A stretch of DNA of 64,000 nt from Enhygromyxa salina (GCF_002994615.1 NZ_PVNK01000242.1:1-64000), one strand, 5' to 3'; positions 8,795 through 17,495 are shown, numbered from the stretch's first letter. The notes: generated by a model not told the origin, from the letters alone. Numbers and translations are program-made.

Positions 8795-9724
8795 CTACCC
8801 GCCGACTTTGATGCGCAGCAAGCCGACCGGCGCGTCTGGACCCCCGCCAAAGCCGAAGTTCACGACGTACAAGGAGCGCCTGTCGCACCTGCGCTGGCCG
8901 AACGCGACGGTCGAGGGGAAGAACAGCCCGTCGCTGCCGTCGGCGAGGACCGTGGCGCAACCCGAGTCACGATCAATTCGCATCAACTCCGAGTGGTAGT
9001 TCGACACGAGTATCACGTCGCCGTCTTTCTCCAGCGCGATCCCGTCGGCGCCGCGGAGGTGCTCACCCGCGGCGAGGACCGAGAGCGCGCCGGCCTCACC
9101 GTCGTCGTCCTCGATCTCGATCAACGCCGGGACCTGGGAATTGACGACCAACACGCTGTCGGTGTGCTCGTCGTAGGCGATGCCGTTGACCCCGATCGGG
9201 AAGGGCACGGGCGACATGTCGACGTCACCGAAGAGCAGCGGATCCTGAACCCACAGCTCGGCGACGTTGGAGCCCTCCTCGACCTTGTAGACCGCGCCGC
9301 TGATCGACTCGGTCACGTACATGTTGCCCTCGTCGTCGAAGGCCAGGTCGTTGGGGAACTGGTCGGCGGTGAAGGCCACGACCCGGGTCGCGTCGCCCTC
9401 GTCGTCGACATGCCAGATCCCGGAGGTCTCGTCGTCGAAGGACCCGAGCGCGACGTAGAGCTCGTCGTCGTCGAAGGCCATGCCGAGCAAGAAGCCCCCG
9501 CCCGGGTCGAGCTGGGCGAAGCTCTGGCCGACGTGGGTCTTGCCGTCGATCCGGCGGAGCTCGCCGGTCCCGGCCAGGGTCACGTAGATGTCGCCATCGG
9601 GCGAGACGGCGACCCCCTCGGGGTACTCGCCGACGGACGCGTCGTAGCTCTCGATCACCTCGACCTCTGCGGCCAACGCGGGCGCGGAGCCCAAGAGAAT
9701 CATAGTTGCGACTGCATACTTCAT
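8795..9724 (-). CDS. Secreted ScyD/SMP-30-like beta-propeller protein
   Basis: 309 aa from ATG 9724, which gives a cleavable signal peptide (MKYAVATMILLGSAPALA). The mature protein has repeated blades of the type GVAVSPDGDIYVT, GMAFDDDELYVA, DLAFDDEGNMYVT and GIALEKDGDVILV, typical of SMP-30/gluconolactonase/NHL-like six-bladed propellers such as the ScyD/ScyE family. It is periplasmic or secreted and may bind ligand or metal; no specific reaction is evident. A TACAAT -10 lies 12 nt upstream with GGAG between it and the start. A longer reading would begin in AT-rich DNA without a signal. Confidence 0.83.
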   Translation of the reverse strand: MKYAVATMILLGSAPALAAEVEVIESYDASVGEYPEGVAVSPDGDIYVTLAGTGELRRIDGKTHVGQSFAQLDPGGGFLLGMAFDDDELYVALGSFDDETSGIWHVDDEGDATRVVAFTADQFPNDLAFDDEGNMYVTESISGAVYKVEEGSNVAELWVQDPLLFGDVDMSPVPFPIGVNGIAYDEHTDSVLVVNSQVPALIEIEDDDGEAGALSVLAAGEHLRGADGIALEKDGDVILVSNYHSELMRIDRDSGCATVLADGSDGLFFPSTVAFGQRRCDRRSLYVVNFGFGGGPDAPVGLLRIKVGG

Positions 9725-10054
9725 TGCTCGACTCCGATTGTACCGCTCACCGAAAGAAGTGAGGCGATTAATGTAGTGCCTCATGGAGCACATTCGATCA
9801 ATCGAAGAGAGCATGTTCAATCGACGCGTTCCGTCCACACTGTATGATCGCACACAACATTCGCAGTCGACCCGCATCATATTGGGCCATTCAGTTTTGC
9901 TCACACTTCCACACATTCGTCGCAGGTGCCCCCAGGCCCCGCGCTCCCACCGCGGCGAGCTGCGCGACGACATCGAGTGCCTCGACCGCCGCTGCGGGGT
10001 TGACGGAGGCTGCGCACCGAGGACCTCGCCCCCGCGGCCGTGTTAGATCGCCGC
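9725..10054. other. Intergenic divergent promoter region with palindrome
   Basis: About 330 bp, AT-rich on the left. It holds TACAAT (reverse strand, 12 nt before ATG 9724), the inverted repeat TTCGAT-CA-ATCGAA (9793-9806), about 70 bp upstream of that start and a possible operator, and the rpe promoter at the right end. Confidence 0.45.
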
Positions 10055-10750
10055 ATGCCCACCCCCGCGATCGCCCCCTCCATCCTCAGCGCCGACTTCA
10101 GCCGCCTCGGCGAAGAAGTTTGCGCGATCGACCAGGCCGGCGCGGACTGGATCCACGTCGACGTGATGGACGGCCGCTTCGTGCCCAACCTGACGATCGG
10201 GCCGATGGTCGTGCGAGCGCTGCGACCGGTGACGGCCAAATACATGGACTGCCACCTGATGATCGTCGAGCCCGAGAAGTACGTCGGCGAGTTCGCGGCC
10301 GCGGGCGCCGACGGGATCACGGTCCACGCCGAGGCCTGCCCGCACCTGCATCGCAACCTTCAGCAGATCCACGACCTGCCCCACCACGGTGGCGATCGCG
10401 TCCGCGCGGGCGTGAGCCTCAACCCGCACACCCCGATCGAAGCGGTGCTCCACGTGCTCGAGCTGTGCGACCTGGTCTTGCTGATGACCGTCAACCCCGG
10501 GTTCGGGGGCCAGCGCTTCATCCCCCAGGTCCGCCCGAAGATCCGCGCCCTGCGTGCGGCGATCGACGCGCGCGGGCTCGCGACCCGCGTGCAGGTCGAC
10601 GGGGGCGTGACCGCGGCCAACATCCACGAGAGCGCGAGCGACGGCGCCGACACCTTCGTGGCCGGGTCGGCGGTGTTCCGGAGCAAGGAGCACCCTGGCG
10701 ACTACGCCGGGGCGATCGCCGCCCTGCGCCGCAACGCAGCGAACGCATGA
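10055..10750 (+). CDS. rpe: Ribulose-phosphate 3-epimerase
   Basis: 231 aa, normal length for the family. It interconverts ribulose 5-phosphate and xylulose 5-phosphate in the pentose phosphate pathway. Conserved blocks: APSILSADF at the N-terminus, WIHVDVMDGRFVPNLTIGP (metal His and Asp), DCHLMI, LLMTVNPGFGGQ and QVDGGVT (second catalytic Asp). The start is ATG 10055 by family alignment, with TTAGAT 6 nt upstream. Its stop overlaps the next ATG in ATGA. Confidence 0.96.
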   Translation: MPTPAIAPSILSADFSRLGEEVCAIDQAGADWIHVDVMDGRFVPNLTIGPMVVRALRPVTAKYMDCHLMIVEPEKYVGEFAAAGADGITVHAEACPHLHRNLQQIHDLPHHGGDRVRAGVSLNPHTPIEAVLHVLELCDLVLLMTVNPGFGGQRFIPQVRPKIRALRAAIDARGLATRVQVDGGVTAANIHESASDGADTFVAGSAVFRSKEHPGDYAGAIAALRRNAANA

Positions 10751-11211
10751 TCAGGACCGCACGCCACCTGGGCTATGCTCCGCCCGTGGCCAAGTCCGAC
10801 TACCGCCCCGGCCGCCGACGCAAGCCGATCGTCTCGCTGCTCCTCGACTGGGCCGCAGGCGTGCTGATCGGGATCTTGCTGGTCATGCTCGGCGCGGGCG
10901 TGGTCGCTGTGGCCGTGGCACCGGGTCTCGAGCGCCTCGGCGCGCTGGTGATGATGAGCTTCATCGCGTGGCCGATCGGCGCGGCCCTGGGCGTGTGGCT
11001 GTGCGTCGGTCGGCCGCTCACCGCCCGCGGGTTCGGCTACGGCTTGGGCGTCACGCTGGCGGGGGTCGGCGTGCTGATGCTGCCCTTTTGGCTCGACGTC
11101 GAGTCGGACGTCCTGCGGGGGATCGGCGGGATCGCGGCGCTGATCTGTGCGCCGGGCTTCGCCCGCGTCGGAGTCGCGCTGGCCCGGCGCCGCGAACACG
11201 CGCTGGAGTAG
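10747..11211 (+). CDS. Small membrane protein of unknown function
   Basis: 154 aa from ATG 10747 (ATGA overlap with rpe). Alternatively it starts at GTG 10786, which lies 6 nt after a TATGCT -10-like element and would make a 141-aa leaderless product beginning VAKSDYRPGRRRK. There are four predicted membrane helices with a basic N-terminus, and no known family motif. The internal promoter suggests it can be expressed separately from rpe. Confidence 0.7.
   Translation: MIRTARHLGYAPPVAKSDYRPGRRRKPIVSLLLDWAAGVLIGILLVMLGAGVVAVAVAPGLERLGALVMMSFIAWPIGAALGVWLCVGRPLTARGFGYGLGVTLAGVGVLMLPFWLDVESDVLRGIGGIAALICAPGFARVGVALARRREHALE
10774..10779 (+). promoter_or_regulatory. -10-like TATGCT, 6 nt before GTG 10786
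   Basis: Located inside the first codons of the longer reading of the small membrane protein. Its spacing to GTG 10786 fits the leaderless pattern of this window. Confidence 0.4.
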
Positions 11212-11236
11212 CGACGCTTTTTGGGACCAACTGCGC

Positions 11237-11242
11237 TACCAT
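11237..11242 (+). promoter_or_regulatory. -10-like TACCAT, 6 nt before GTG 11249
   Basis: TACCAT followed by 6 nt and the GTG of the cytidine deaminase gene. There is no ribosome site between them. Confidence 0.4.
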
Positions 11243-11248
11243 CGTGGG

Positions 11249-12151
11249 GTGTTGCCGCGCACGCCGACGGTCAAGCGCCTCGACGCGCGCCTCAGCGGCC
11301 CGGGCAGCGTGGCGATCGTCGAGGCCGAGGAGCTCGCCGCGCTCGAGCGTGAGACCGGGCTCGACGAGTCAGCGCTGATCCTCGCCTCTCTCGCCTGGGC
11401 CCAGCGCTGGGCTCGGGCGCCGCTGTCAAAGTTCGAGGTCGGGGCCGCGGCCCTCGGCCAGTCCGGGCGGCTCTACCTCGGGGCCAACCTCGAGTTTCGC
11501 GGGCTCCCGCTGTCGCAGACGATCCACGCCGAGCAGTCGGTCATCGCCCACGCCTGGGCCCACGAGGAGACCCGCCTGAGGGTGATCGCAACCTCGGCCG
11601 CGCCCTGCGGCTTTTGTCGTCAGTTCATGCTCGAGCTGCCCGAGCCGCGACCGCGGCTGCTGCTCGCCGACATCGGGCCCACGACCCTCGCCGAGCTCCT
11701 GCCCTCGGCCTTCGGTCCCACCCAGCTCGGACGCACGCCCGCGCTGCTGTGCGCCGGGCCCCACGGGCTGCGCTTCGTCGCCGAGCCCGCCGACATCGCC
11801 GAGCCCGAGCTCGCGCGCGCAGCCCTGGCCGCCGCCGAGCGCAGCTGCGCGCCCTACACCGGGGCGCTCGCAGCCGTCGCGCTCGAGACCGACGACGGCC
11901 ACCGCTTTTGCGGCGCGGTCGCCGAGTCGGTCGCCTACAACCCCACGCTCGCGCCGATCCAGGCCGCCATGATCGCGGCCCACCACGGCGGCGCGCGGCT
12001 CGAGTCGATCACCCGGGTGGTGCTCGTCGAGCTCGAGGGGGGGCCGGTCTCGCAGCTCAACCTCGCCCGGCAGCTCGTGGCCCAGGTCGCCCCGGGCGCG
12101 AGCTTGAGCCGCGAGCTGCTCGCGCGGATCCCCAGCGATCCTCCGGCTTGA
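11249..12151 (+). CDS. cdd: Cytidine deaminase, tandem-domain type
   Basis: 300 aa, close to the two-domain dimeric Cdd type (about 294 aa in E. coli). It deaminates cytidine/deoxycytidine to uridine in pyrimidine salvage. The N-terminal catalytic domain has the zinc motif HAEQ (His93, Glu95) and PCGFC (Cys120, Cys123). The C-terminal domain repeats the fold (SCAPYTGALAAVAL, YNPTLAPIQAAMIAA) without the zinc ligands, as usual. The start is GTG 11249, supported by the adjacent -10 and by the family length; an upstream ATG would extend into the preceding gene. Confidence 0.92.
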   Translation: MLPRTPTVKRLDARLSGPGSVAIVEAEELAALERETGLDESALILASLAWAQRWARAPLSKFEVGAAALGQSGRLYLGANLEFRGLPLSQTIHAEQSVIAHAWAHEETRLRVIATSAAPCGFCRQFMLELPEPRPRLLLADIGPTTLAELLPSAFGPTQLGRTPALLCAGPHGLRFVAEPADIAEPELARAALAAAERSCAPYTGALAAVALETDDGHRFCGAVAESVAYNPTLAPIQAAMIAAHHGGARLESITRVVLVELEGGPVSQLNLARQLVAQVAPGASLSRELLARIPSDPPA

Positions 12152-12209
12152 CCGCCTCCGTGGCTTCGCCAGAGGCTTGTCGAGGTCTCTTCGGTTCCAG
12201 GGAGCTCGA

Positions 12210-12284
12210 GCGGCGAAGCCCCCTCCGCTCCCCCCAAACGCTCACCTCTCGGCTCGTATTGGCCCTAGCACCCCGGGCTGCTAA
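12210..12284 (-). repeat. Dispersed intergenic repeat, family 2, copy C
   Basis: About 75 bp. On the reverse strand it starts TTAGCAGCCCGGGGTGCTAG and runs to GAGCGGAGGGGGCTTCGCCG. It closely matches the copy after proA at 23526-23600 in the opposite orientation. It lies between two convergent genes. Confidence 0.65.
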
Positions 12285-12321
12285 GTCATTCAGCTTGTTC
12301 AATTCAGCGCTTGATTGAGGT

Positions 12322-12426
12322 TTAGCAGCCCGCGATGTGCGTCCGGGTCATGTCGAGGATCCGATCGAACAGCCGCAATTCAGCGACCGGATCGGACACG
12401 AGCAGGCGGACTCTCCCGTCCATCAT
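12322..12426 (-). CDS. Possible 34-aa peptide downstream of the TPR gene
   Basis: Begins ATGATG at 12426 with GAGGG just upstream and ends TAA within a GGGCTGCTAA repeat-type sequence. It is in the same frame as, and directly after, the TPR gene stop. Product MMDGRVRLLVSDPVAELR onward. It could be a small gene, a decayed 3' end of the TPR gene, or chance. Confidence 0.25.
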   Translation of the reverse strand: MMDGRVRLLVSDPVAELRLFDRILDMTRTHIAGC

Positions 12427-12450
12427 GCCCTCACGGATCGGGTCGACCGG

Positions 12451-14487
12451 TCATTCGTCGTCGACGGCGGCCCCGTCGACGAGCGCGCGAAACTCCGCGC
12501 GCTCGCGGATCGTCTCGAAGTCCGGGTCGCCGGCGATCAGCTCGCGGCGGCCGGGCTCGAGCTCGAGGGCCCGCGCGAGCGAGGTGATCACGTCGGCCAG
12601 CGGCGCCCCAGTCCTGGCCAGGACGCAAGCCCGAACGTAGGGCACGTGCCAGTAGTCGCTCGCGAGCTCGGCGGCGAGCTCGACCGCCGCGAGGGCGTCG
12701 CCATAGTGGCCGAGGTTGCAGTAGCAGCTTGCGAGCTCGGACATCGCGTGAACCGAGCCGGGGGCGAGCTCGACGGCCTCCTCCGCGAACGCGAACGCCT
12801 CGCGATGGAGCCCGCGCAGGGTGTGGGCCGCGCAGCGCCGAAGCACGAGGGCGTACCACGCCGCGCGCTCGCCCCCGAGCCGCGCGACGGTCGCGAGAGC
12901 CCGCACGAACCACGCGTCGGCGTCCGCGTAATTGGCCTCCCCGCCGCGCTCGAGCAGGCGATTGCCCTGGTTGAGCATCGCCCTAATCAACTGGCTCGAG
13001 TCGAAGTTGCGACGGTAGCCCCCGGCCCCGGTCTCGCGGGCACGCTCGACGGCGCGCTCGAGCAGCTCGATCGCCCGCGGCCAGTCTTCGCGCCTGAACG
13101 CCGAGGCTCCGAGCTCGCTGAGCGCCTCGAGGTGGTCGGGCTGACTGTCGAGCAGGGACTCGAGCAGCGCGTCGCTGCCCTCGCGCTTGGCCTGACGCAG
13201 GAACAGCGCGTGGGCGGTGTAGACATCCCCGCCGAGGGGATGGAGCGCGTGGACGCGCTCGTAGAAGCGGACGGCGAGTTCGGTCGACTCGGCCACTTCG
13301 ATCCCGTGGCACATCTTGATGCGAAACAGCTCGGCCCACACGAGCAGCTCGCGCGCGAGCGCCTCGCGCCGGGCCTCGGTCTCGACGAGGCCATCGAGCG
13401 CGTCGAGATAGACCGCGAGCAGCTCGCGATAGAGGCCGCTGCGGTGGAGCAGCTCGGCATGAACGGCGAGGCCGCGCCCGGCCGCGCGGGCGCTCACGCA
13501 CAGCTCGAAGGCCGCGCGCGCGTGCTCGCGGGCGCGCTCGTGCTCGCCCGCTCGGTCGGCGAGGAGCGCGAGCAGCTGGTGGGCCGCCTGGTGTTCGGGG
13601 TCGGCGTCGAGGACCTGCTCGAGCCACGCGGGCGCGCCCGCGTCATCACCGGCCTCGATCGACGCGAACGCGCCCGCGAGCAGCGTCTCGGGATCGGCCG
13701 TCAGGGCCGCGTGGCGCTCGAACCACTCGCGCGCCTCGGCCGGCCGTCGCTCGAGCCGCAGGAGGCGAGCCATCTGGGCGCAACACATGGCCTCGCGCTC
13801 GTCGAGGGCGAGCGCGCGCTCGACGTAGCCACGGCCGAGCTTGCGGCTCTTGCGACGCTCGCCCTTCGATCGCGAGGGGTGCTCGGCCCGCCCGAGGTGG
13901 TACGCGGCCCAATCGGCGAGCTCGCGGGCGGCGAAGCGGACCCAGGCCCGGTCAGCGGGCCGCGCCTGAGCCTCGCGCTCGTAGTAGTCGGACAGCCCGT
14001 CGACGAACTCGTTTTCGGCCCACCCGCGCTCGAACACGAGCTCGCCGTCGACGATGCGATAGGCGTCGACCCAGGTGTTGTAGTCCTCGCTGATCACGAA
14101 CCGACAGTCCTCGACGTGAGGCGCGAGCTCGACGATCCTCCGATAGATGTTCTCGTAGCCGGCGTAGTTGCGGTCGGCGTCGTGAGCGAGGCGCACGAAG
14201 ATCCGTCCGGGCGGGACCGGCTCGAGCACCGCCCCGCGGTCGCCCTTCCACGTCTTGTCGACCGCCTCGCTGGTCATCGCGCGAAAGAACCCAAGCAGCC
14301 GGTCAGAGAAGCCCTCGAAGATCGCAGCAACGGCGTCCTCGGCTTCGGGCCGCACGAGCAAGAAGGCCTCGCACGCCGTGCCCCAGACCGGAGTGATCTG
14401 CCCGACCTTGAACTCGCAGCGATACTCTTCGTCGTAGTCGCCGATCTCCGCCTCAAACGTGGGACCGTCTAACTTGGCGTTGGCCAT
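12451..14487 (-). CDS. Cytosolic TPR-repeat protein
   Basis: 678 aa from ATG 14487 (MANAKLDGPTFEAEIGDYDEEY). The first 200 residues form an uncharacterised domain (ITPVWGTACEAFLLVRPEAEDAV; VISEDYNTWVDAYRI); the rest is helical TPR-like repeats (AYHLGRAEH, REWFERHAALTADPETLLAG, HYGDALAAVELAAELASDYWHVPY and others). It has no signal peptide. A longer open reading frame continues upstream through the 128-bp repeats, but that stretch is not coding: the period is not a multiple of three and the residues are low complexity. Likely a protein-interaction scaffold; partners unknown. Confidence 0.82.
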   Translation of the reverse strand: MANAKLDGPTFEAEIGDYDEEYRCEFKVGQITPVWGTACEAFLLVRPEAEDAVAAIFEGFSDRLLGFFRAMTSEAVDKTWKGDRGAVLEPVPPGRIFVRLAHDADRNYAGYENIYRRIVELAPHVEDCRFVISEDYNTWVDAYRIVDGELVFERGWAENEFVDGLSDYYEREAQARPADRAWVRFAARELADWAAYHLGRAEHPSRSKGERRKSRKLGRGYVERALALDEREAMCCAQMARLLRLERRPAEAREWFERHAALTADPETLLAGAFASIEAGDDAGAPAWLEQVLDADPEHQAAHQLLALLADRAGEHERAREHARAAFELCVSARAAGRGLAVHAELLHRSGLYRELLAVYLDALDGLVETEARREALARELLVWAELFRIKMCHGIEVAESTELAVRFYERVHALHPLGGDVYTAHALFLRQAKREGSDALLESLLDSQPDHLEALSELGASAFRREDWPRAIELLERAVERARETGAGGYRRNFDSSQLIRAMLNQGNRLLERGGEANYADADAWFVRALATVARLGGERAAWYALVLRRCAAHTLRGLHREAFAFAEEAVELAPGSVHAMSELASCYCNLGHYGDALAAVELAAELASDYWHVPYVRACVLARTGAPLADVITSLARALELEPGRRELIAGDPDFETIRERAEFRALVDGAAVDDE

Positions 14488-14609
14488 CCGCCATTCTCGC
14501 AGCCCCAAACGACGACGTCGAGGGTGTCGACGGCCTCGGCATGATGTAGGAGCTGGCAGCCCGGAGACGGGGTTTGTCTCTGTGGCAAAGCCCGAAAGCG
14601 CCTGCGGGG

Positions 14610-15134
14610 GTCTTAACCAGCCCCCTTCCAGGGGGCCACGCACCCAGATAGCGAAGCTCATACCAGCCCATCGAGCGAAGGAGCGAAGCGACGTAGCGAC
14701 CGGCCGCGCAGCGGCCGTGCATGGCAAGGTCCGCAAACGGCCGGGGGGGTCTAAACCAGCCGGCCACGCACCCAGATAGCGAAGCTCATGCCAGCCCATC
14801 GAGCGAAGGAGCGAAGCGACGTAGCGACCGGCCGCGCAGCGGCCGTGCATGGCAAGGTCCGCAAACGGCCGGGGGGGTCTTAACCAGCCGGCCACGCACC
14901 CAGATCGCGAAGCTCATGCCAGCCCATCGAGCGAAGGAGCGAAGCGACGTAGCGACCGGCCGCGCAGCGGCCGTGCATGGCAAGGTCCGCAAACGGCCGG
15001 GGGGGTCTAAACCAGCCGGCCACGCACCCAGATCGCGAAGCTCATGCCAGCCCATCGAGCGAAGGAGCGAAGCGACGTAGCGACCGGCCGCGCAGCGGCC
15101 GTGCATGGCAAAGTGCGAAAACGGCCGGGGGGGG
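14610..15134. repeat. Four tandem copies of a 128-bp intergenic repeat
   Basis: Units at 14610-14748 (139 bp, with a small insertion), 14749-14876, 14877-15004 (both 128 bp) and 15005-15134 (130 bp). Each begins GTCTTAACC or GTCTAAACC, alternating, and contains GCGAAGGAGCGAAGCGACG and a hairpin GGCCGC-GCA-GCGGCC, ending in a G-run. A partial unit precedes the first copy. The period is not divisible by three. The rest of 14488-15207 holds no gene. Confidence 0.9.
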
Positions 15135-15145
15135 GTCTTAACCAG

Positions 15146-15179
15146 CCAAGCCCGCGCTGGAGCTCCAGCGCGGGCTTGG
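15146..15179 (-). terminator. 34-bp perfect palindrome, probable terminator
   Basis: CCAAGCCCGCGCTGGAG and its exact complement meet without a loop. It lies about 30 bp after the stop of the leftward cysteine-rich lipoprotein gene. In RNA it would form a very stable hairpin. Confidence 0.65.
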
Positions 15180-15207
15180 TCAGCTGCTAGCTGCTAGCAG
15201 CCCAGGC

Positions 15208-16563
15208 TCAGGGCGCGGTGCACACGTCGGCGACGCAGGTGTTCGGGTCCTCGCACTCGCTGTTGTCGTCGCAGGCATCTCCGACGCTGCCGTCGGAGCA
15301 GGTCAGCGAGACGTCCGGGCAAAACGGCGCCATCATGGTGCAGTCCGAGGAGAACACGCAGGGGTCGCCCTCGTTGCCCGCGTTGCAGACGTTGCCCACG
15401 CAAAAGGGAGCCTCGGCCACGCAGTCGTTATCGAAGTCGCAGGGCTGGCCCTGGAGGCCGGTGCTGCACGCACCGAGGGCGCAAAATGGGGCCTCGGCCT
15501 CGCAGTCGTTGTCGAAGTCGCAGGGGTCGCCCTCGTTGCCGGGCTGGCACGCGTTCATGACGCAGTGGGGCTGGTCCATGCCGCAGTCGTTGTCGAAGTC
15601 GCAGGGCGCCTCGACCTCACCGCTGTTGCACTCGCCGAGTCCGCAAAAGGGGAACTCGTCGCCGCAGTCGTTGGGGTTCTCGCAGGGGTCGCCCTCGTCG
15701 CCGTTCCAGCAAAAGCCCGCGACGCAAAAGGGCAAGTCGTTGGGGCAGTCGTTGTTGTCCATGCAGGCGTCGCCCTCGGCCTCCTCGGCGCAGCCCGACT
15801 CGACGACCATCGAGCAGACCCCGGCGCAGGTCGGGGTCCCGATCTCGAGGCCGAAGTCCATGCAGGTCACGCCGCCGAGGTCGTCGCCGTCGCAGACCTC
15901 GGGCTCCTCGATCATGTCGTTGCCGCACTCCTGATCCACGCACTCGACCTCGTCGATGGTGCAGTCCTCGTTGCACGACAGGTCGCCACCGAGCCAGCCG
16001 AAGTCGACGCAGGTCACGCCGCCAAAGTCGTCGCCGTCGCAGCCCTCGTCGCCCTCGACGACGCCGTTGCCACACTCGGCCATGACGCAGGCGGAGTCGT
16101 CGGTGGCGGTGCAGTCGTCGGCGCAGGCGAGCTCACCGTCGACGAAGCCGAGATCAACGCAGGTCTGGCCGCCGAGGTCGTCGCCGTCGCAGACCTCGTC
16201 GCCTTCGACGACGCCGTTGCCACACTCGGCGCTCGTGCAGGCCGAGGTGTCGAGGGTGCAGTCGTCGGCGCAGCTGAGCTCGCCGCCGATGAAGTCGAGG
16301 CCCTCGCAGGTCTGGCCGCCGAGGTCGTCGCCATCGCAGGCTTCGTCACCTTCGACGATGCCGTCGCCGCAGCTCGGCCCGGTCTCGGTCGTGTCGGTGG
16401 TGTCGGTCGAGGTCGCGTCGGTGGTCTCGGTCGAGGTCTCAGTCCCGGTCTCAGCGCCCGTCTCGGTCGCCGCGTCGGTCCCGGCTTGGTCGTCGGAGCA
16501 GCCCAGGCTGGCAATGCAAGTCGTCAAGGTCAAGGCGCACAGAAGTCGCGTGGTTCGGAGCAT
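15208..16563 (-). CDS. Cysteine-rich lipoprotein with myxobacterial disulfide repeats
   Basis: 451 aa from ATG 16563: signal peptide with lipobox (TTCIASLGC), a Thr/Glu-rich linker, then four repeats of the type CGNGVVEGDEVCDGDDLGGQTC and about seven shorter repeats of the type GDPCDFDNDCEAEAPFCALGAC. These correspond to known myxobacterial cysteine-rich repeats expected to form disulfides outside the cell. Probably surface exposed; a structural or adhesive role is guessed. Upstream ATGs would bury the signal peptide. A 34-bp palindrome follows the gene. Confidence 0.88.
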   Translation of the reverse strand: MLRTTRLLCALTLTTCIASLGCSDDQAGTDAATETGAETGTETSTETTDATSTDTTDTTETGPSCGDGIVEGDEACDGDDLGGQTCEGLDFIGGELSCADDCTLDTSACTSAECGNGVVEGDEVCDGDDLGGQTCVDLGFVDGELACADDCTATDDSACVMAECGNGVVEGDEGCDGDDFGGVTCVDFGWLGGDLSCNEDCTIDEVECVDQECGNDMIEEPEVCDGDDLGGVTCMDFGLEIGTPTCAGVCSMVVESGCAEEAEGDACMDNNDCPNDLPFCVAGFCWNGDEGDPCENPNDCGDEFPFCGLGECNSGEVEAPCDFDNDCGMDQPHCVMNACQPGNEGDPCDFDNDCEAEAPFCALGACSTGLQGQPCDFDNDCVAEAPFCVGNVCNAGNEGDPCVFSSDCTMMAPFCPDVSLTCSDGSVGDACDDNSECEDPNTCVADVCTAP

Positions 16564-16767
16564 CGCCGCGATGATCACAACTTCGCCGCCGAACACCAAA
16601 CGGTTTTGGTCGTCCTGTGCGCTGGTTCGCATGGGTGGCCCGGAGGTCGGGAGCAGCCCGATCGCGTCGCTGGGTGTCGCCGCGGATCGCCAGCCGAGGC
16701 GACGCCGCGTCCGTAGGTCCACGAGGTCGATGCAGATCGCGCAAAACCCGCGAGCGGCGCGAAGTGT

Positions 16768-16867
16768 GATTCATCGCGTCGCCTCGCGCCAGAATTTTCG
16801 TCGAGGCTGTGGTAGCCGCGCTGCGACCTCGGGGGCCGACGCGCTGGGTCTCACCACAGGCTGCTAG
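16768..16867. repeat. Degenerate, shortened copy of the MITE-like repeat
   Basis: Contains TCGCGTCGCCTCGCGCCAGAA, which resembles the end of the full repeat, and finishes CACCACAGGCTGCTAG, sharing its last CTAG with the adjoining full copy. The internal part is shorter and diverged. Confidence 0.45.
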
Positions 16868-17029
16868 CAGCCCGTGGTGCAATGCCTCGCGCCGCCTCGC
16901 TTGGCCTCTTCGCCGAGGGCTTTGTCGCCAAAACTTGCAGTACGCCCGGTACAGCGGCGTCTTGGCTTCGCGCCCTCGGCGAAAATTCCGGCGCGAGGCG
17001 ACACGATGCATTGCACCACGGGCTGCTAG
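16864..17029 (+). mobile_element. 166-bp MITE-like inverted-repeat element, copy A
   Basis: Begins CTAGCAGCCCGTGGTGCAAT and ends with its complement. The outer roughly 37 bp of both ends pair with only a few mismatches, and inner segments also pair around CGCCGAGGGC. It encodes no protein. A second copy of identical length lies at 57308-57473 in the opposite orientation with about seven differences by eye. The right end supplies the TAG of the -10 hexamer of the downstream MAPEG gene. Confidence 0.75.
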
Positions 17030-17032
17030 GCT
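17027..17032 (+). promoter_or_regulatory. -10-like TAGGCT formed at the repeat end, 5 nt before ATG
   Basis: The first three bases come from the terminal CTAG of the MITE-like element, then GCT. ATG 17038 follows after 5 nt. Confidence 0.4.
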
Positions 17033-17037
17033 GCCGC

Positions 17038-17472
17038 ATGCACGTCCAACCGGAAGCATTTAACGTCTACTTGATCTGCGTCGCGGCCTTGGCCTTCAAC
17101 CTGTGGTTTCTCGTGTTCATGATCGGGGCACGGCGCGCCAAGGCCAAGCAGTTCGTCAACCCCGAGGACGCCAAGATCTTCAAGGGCGAGGCGGTCGCGC
17201 GGGACGCCGAGGCCGTCGAGCGGGTCAAGGCCGCGCACCGCAACGCCCTCGAGAACATCCCGATCTTTGCGATCCTGGCGCTGCTCTACGTCATGACCGG
17301 CGCGTCGAAGAGCAGCGCGATGGCCTACTTCGTGACCTTCACCGCGTCGCGCTGGCTCCACTCCTTCATGTACCTCGGCGGGCTCCAACCATTTCGGACC
17401 TTGACCTTTGCGCTTGGGCTCCTCGTCAACATCGGGCTCTCGATTCAGCTGCTGCTCGCGGCCCTCGCCTGA
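17038..17472 (+). CDS. MAPEG-family membrane protein
   Basis: 144 aa with four membrane helices. It resembles microsomal glutathione S-transferase 1/prostaglandin E synthase-like MAPEG proteins: an N-terminal helix with AFNLWFLVFMIGARRAKAK, then RVKAAHRNALENIPIFAILALLYV, matching the family core with the conserved Arg/Asn before helix 2. Likely an inner-membrane glutathione-dependent transferase or peroxidase; substrate unknown. ATG 17038 is preceded by TAGGCT derived from the repeat end. Confidence 0.88.
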   Translation: MHVQPEAFNVYLICVAALAFNLWFLVFMIGARRAKAKQFVNPEDAKIFKGEAVARDAEAVERVKAAHRNALENIPIFAILALLYVMTGASKSSAMAYFVTFTASRWLHSFMYLGGLQPFRTLTFALGLLVNIGLSIQLLLAALA

Positions 17473-17495
17473 GCGCTTCGACGCGGGGCGACGCG

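Noticed and set aside
9844-10746. Upstream part of a long frame in phase with the small membrane protein
   Set aside because: It overlaps rpe out of frame and is Arg/Pro-rich noise. The gene starts at 10747 or 10786.
14488-14895. N-terminal extension of the TPR protein into the tandem repeats
   Set aside because: The 128-bp period breaks the reading frame pattern, residues are low complexity, and ATG 14487 gives a sensible protein.
14610-15134. CRISPR array
   Set aside because: Repeats are 128 bp, contiguous and without variable spacers.
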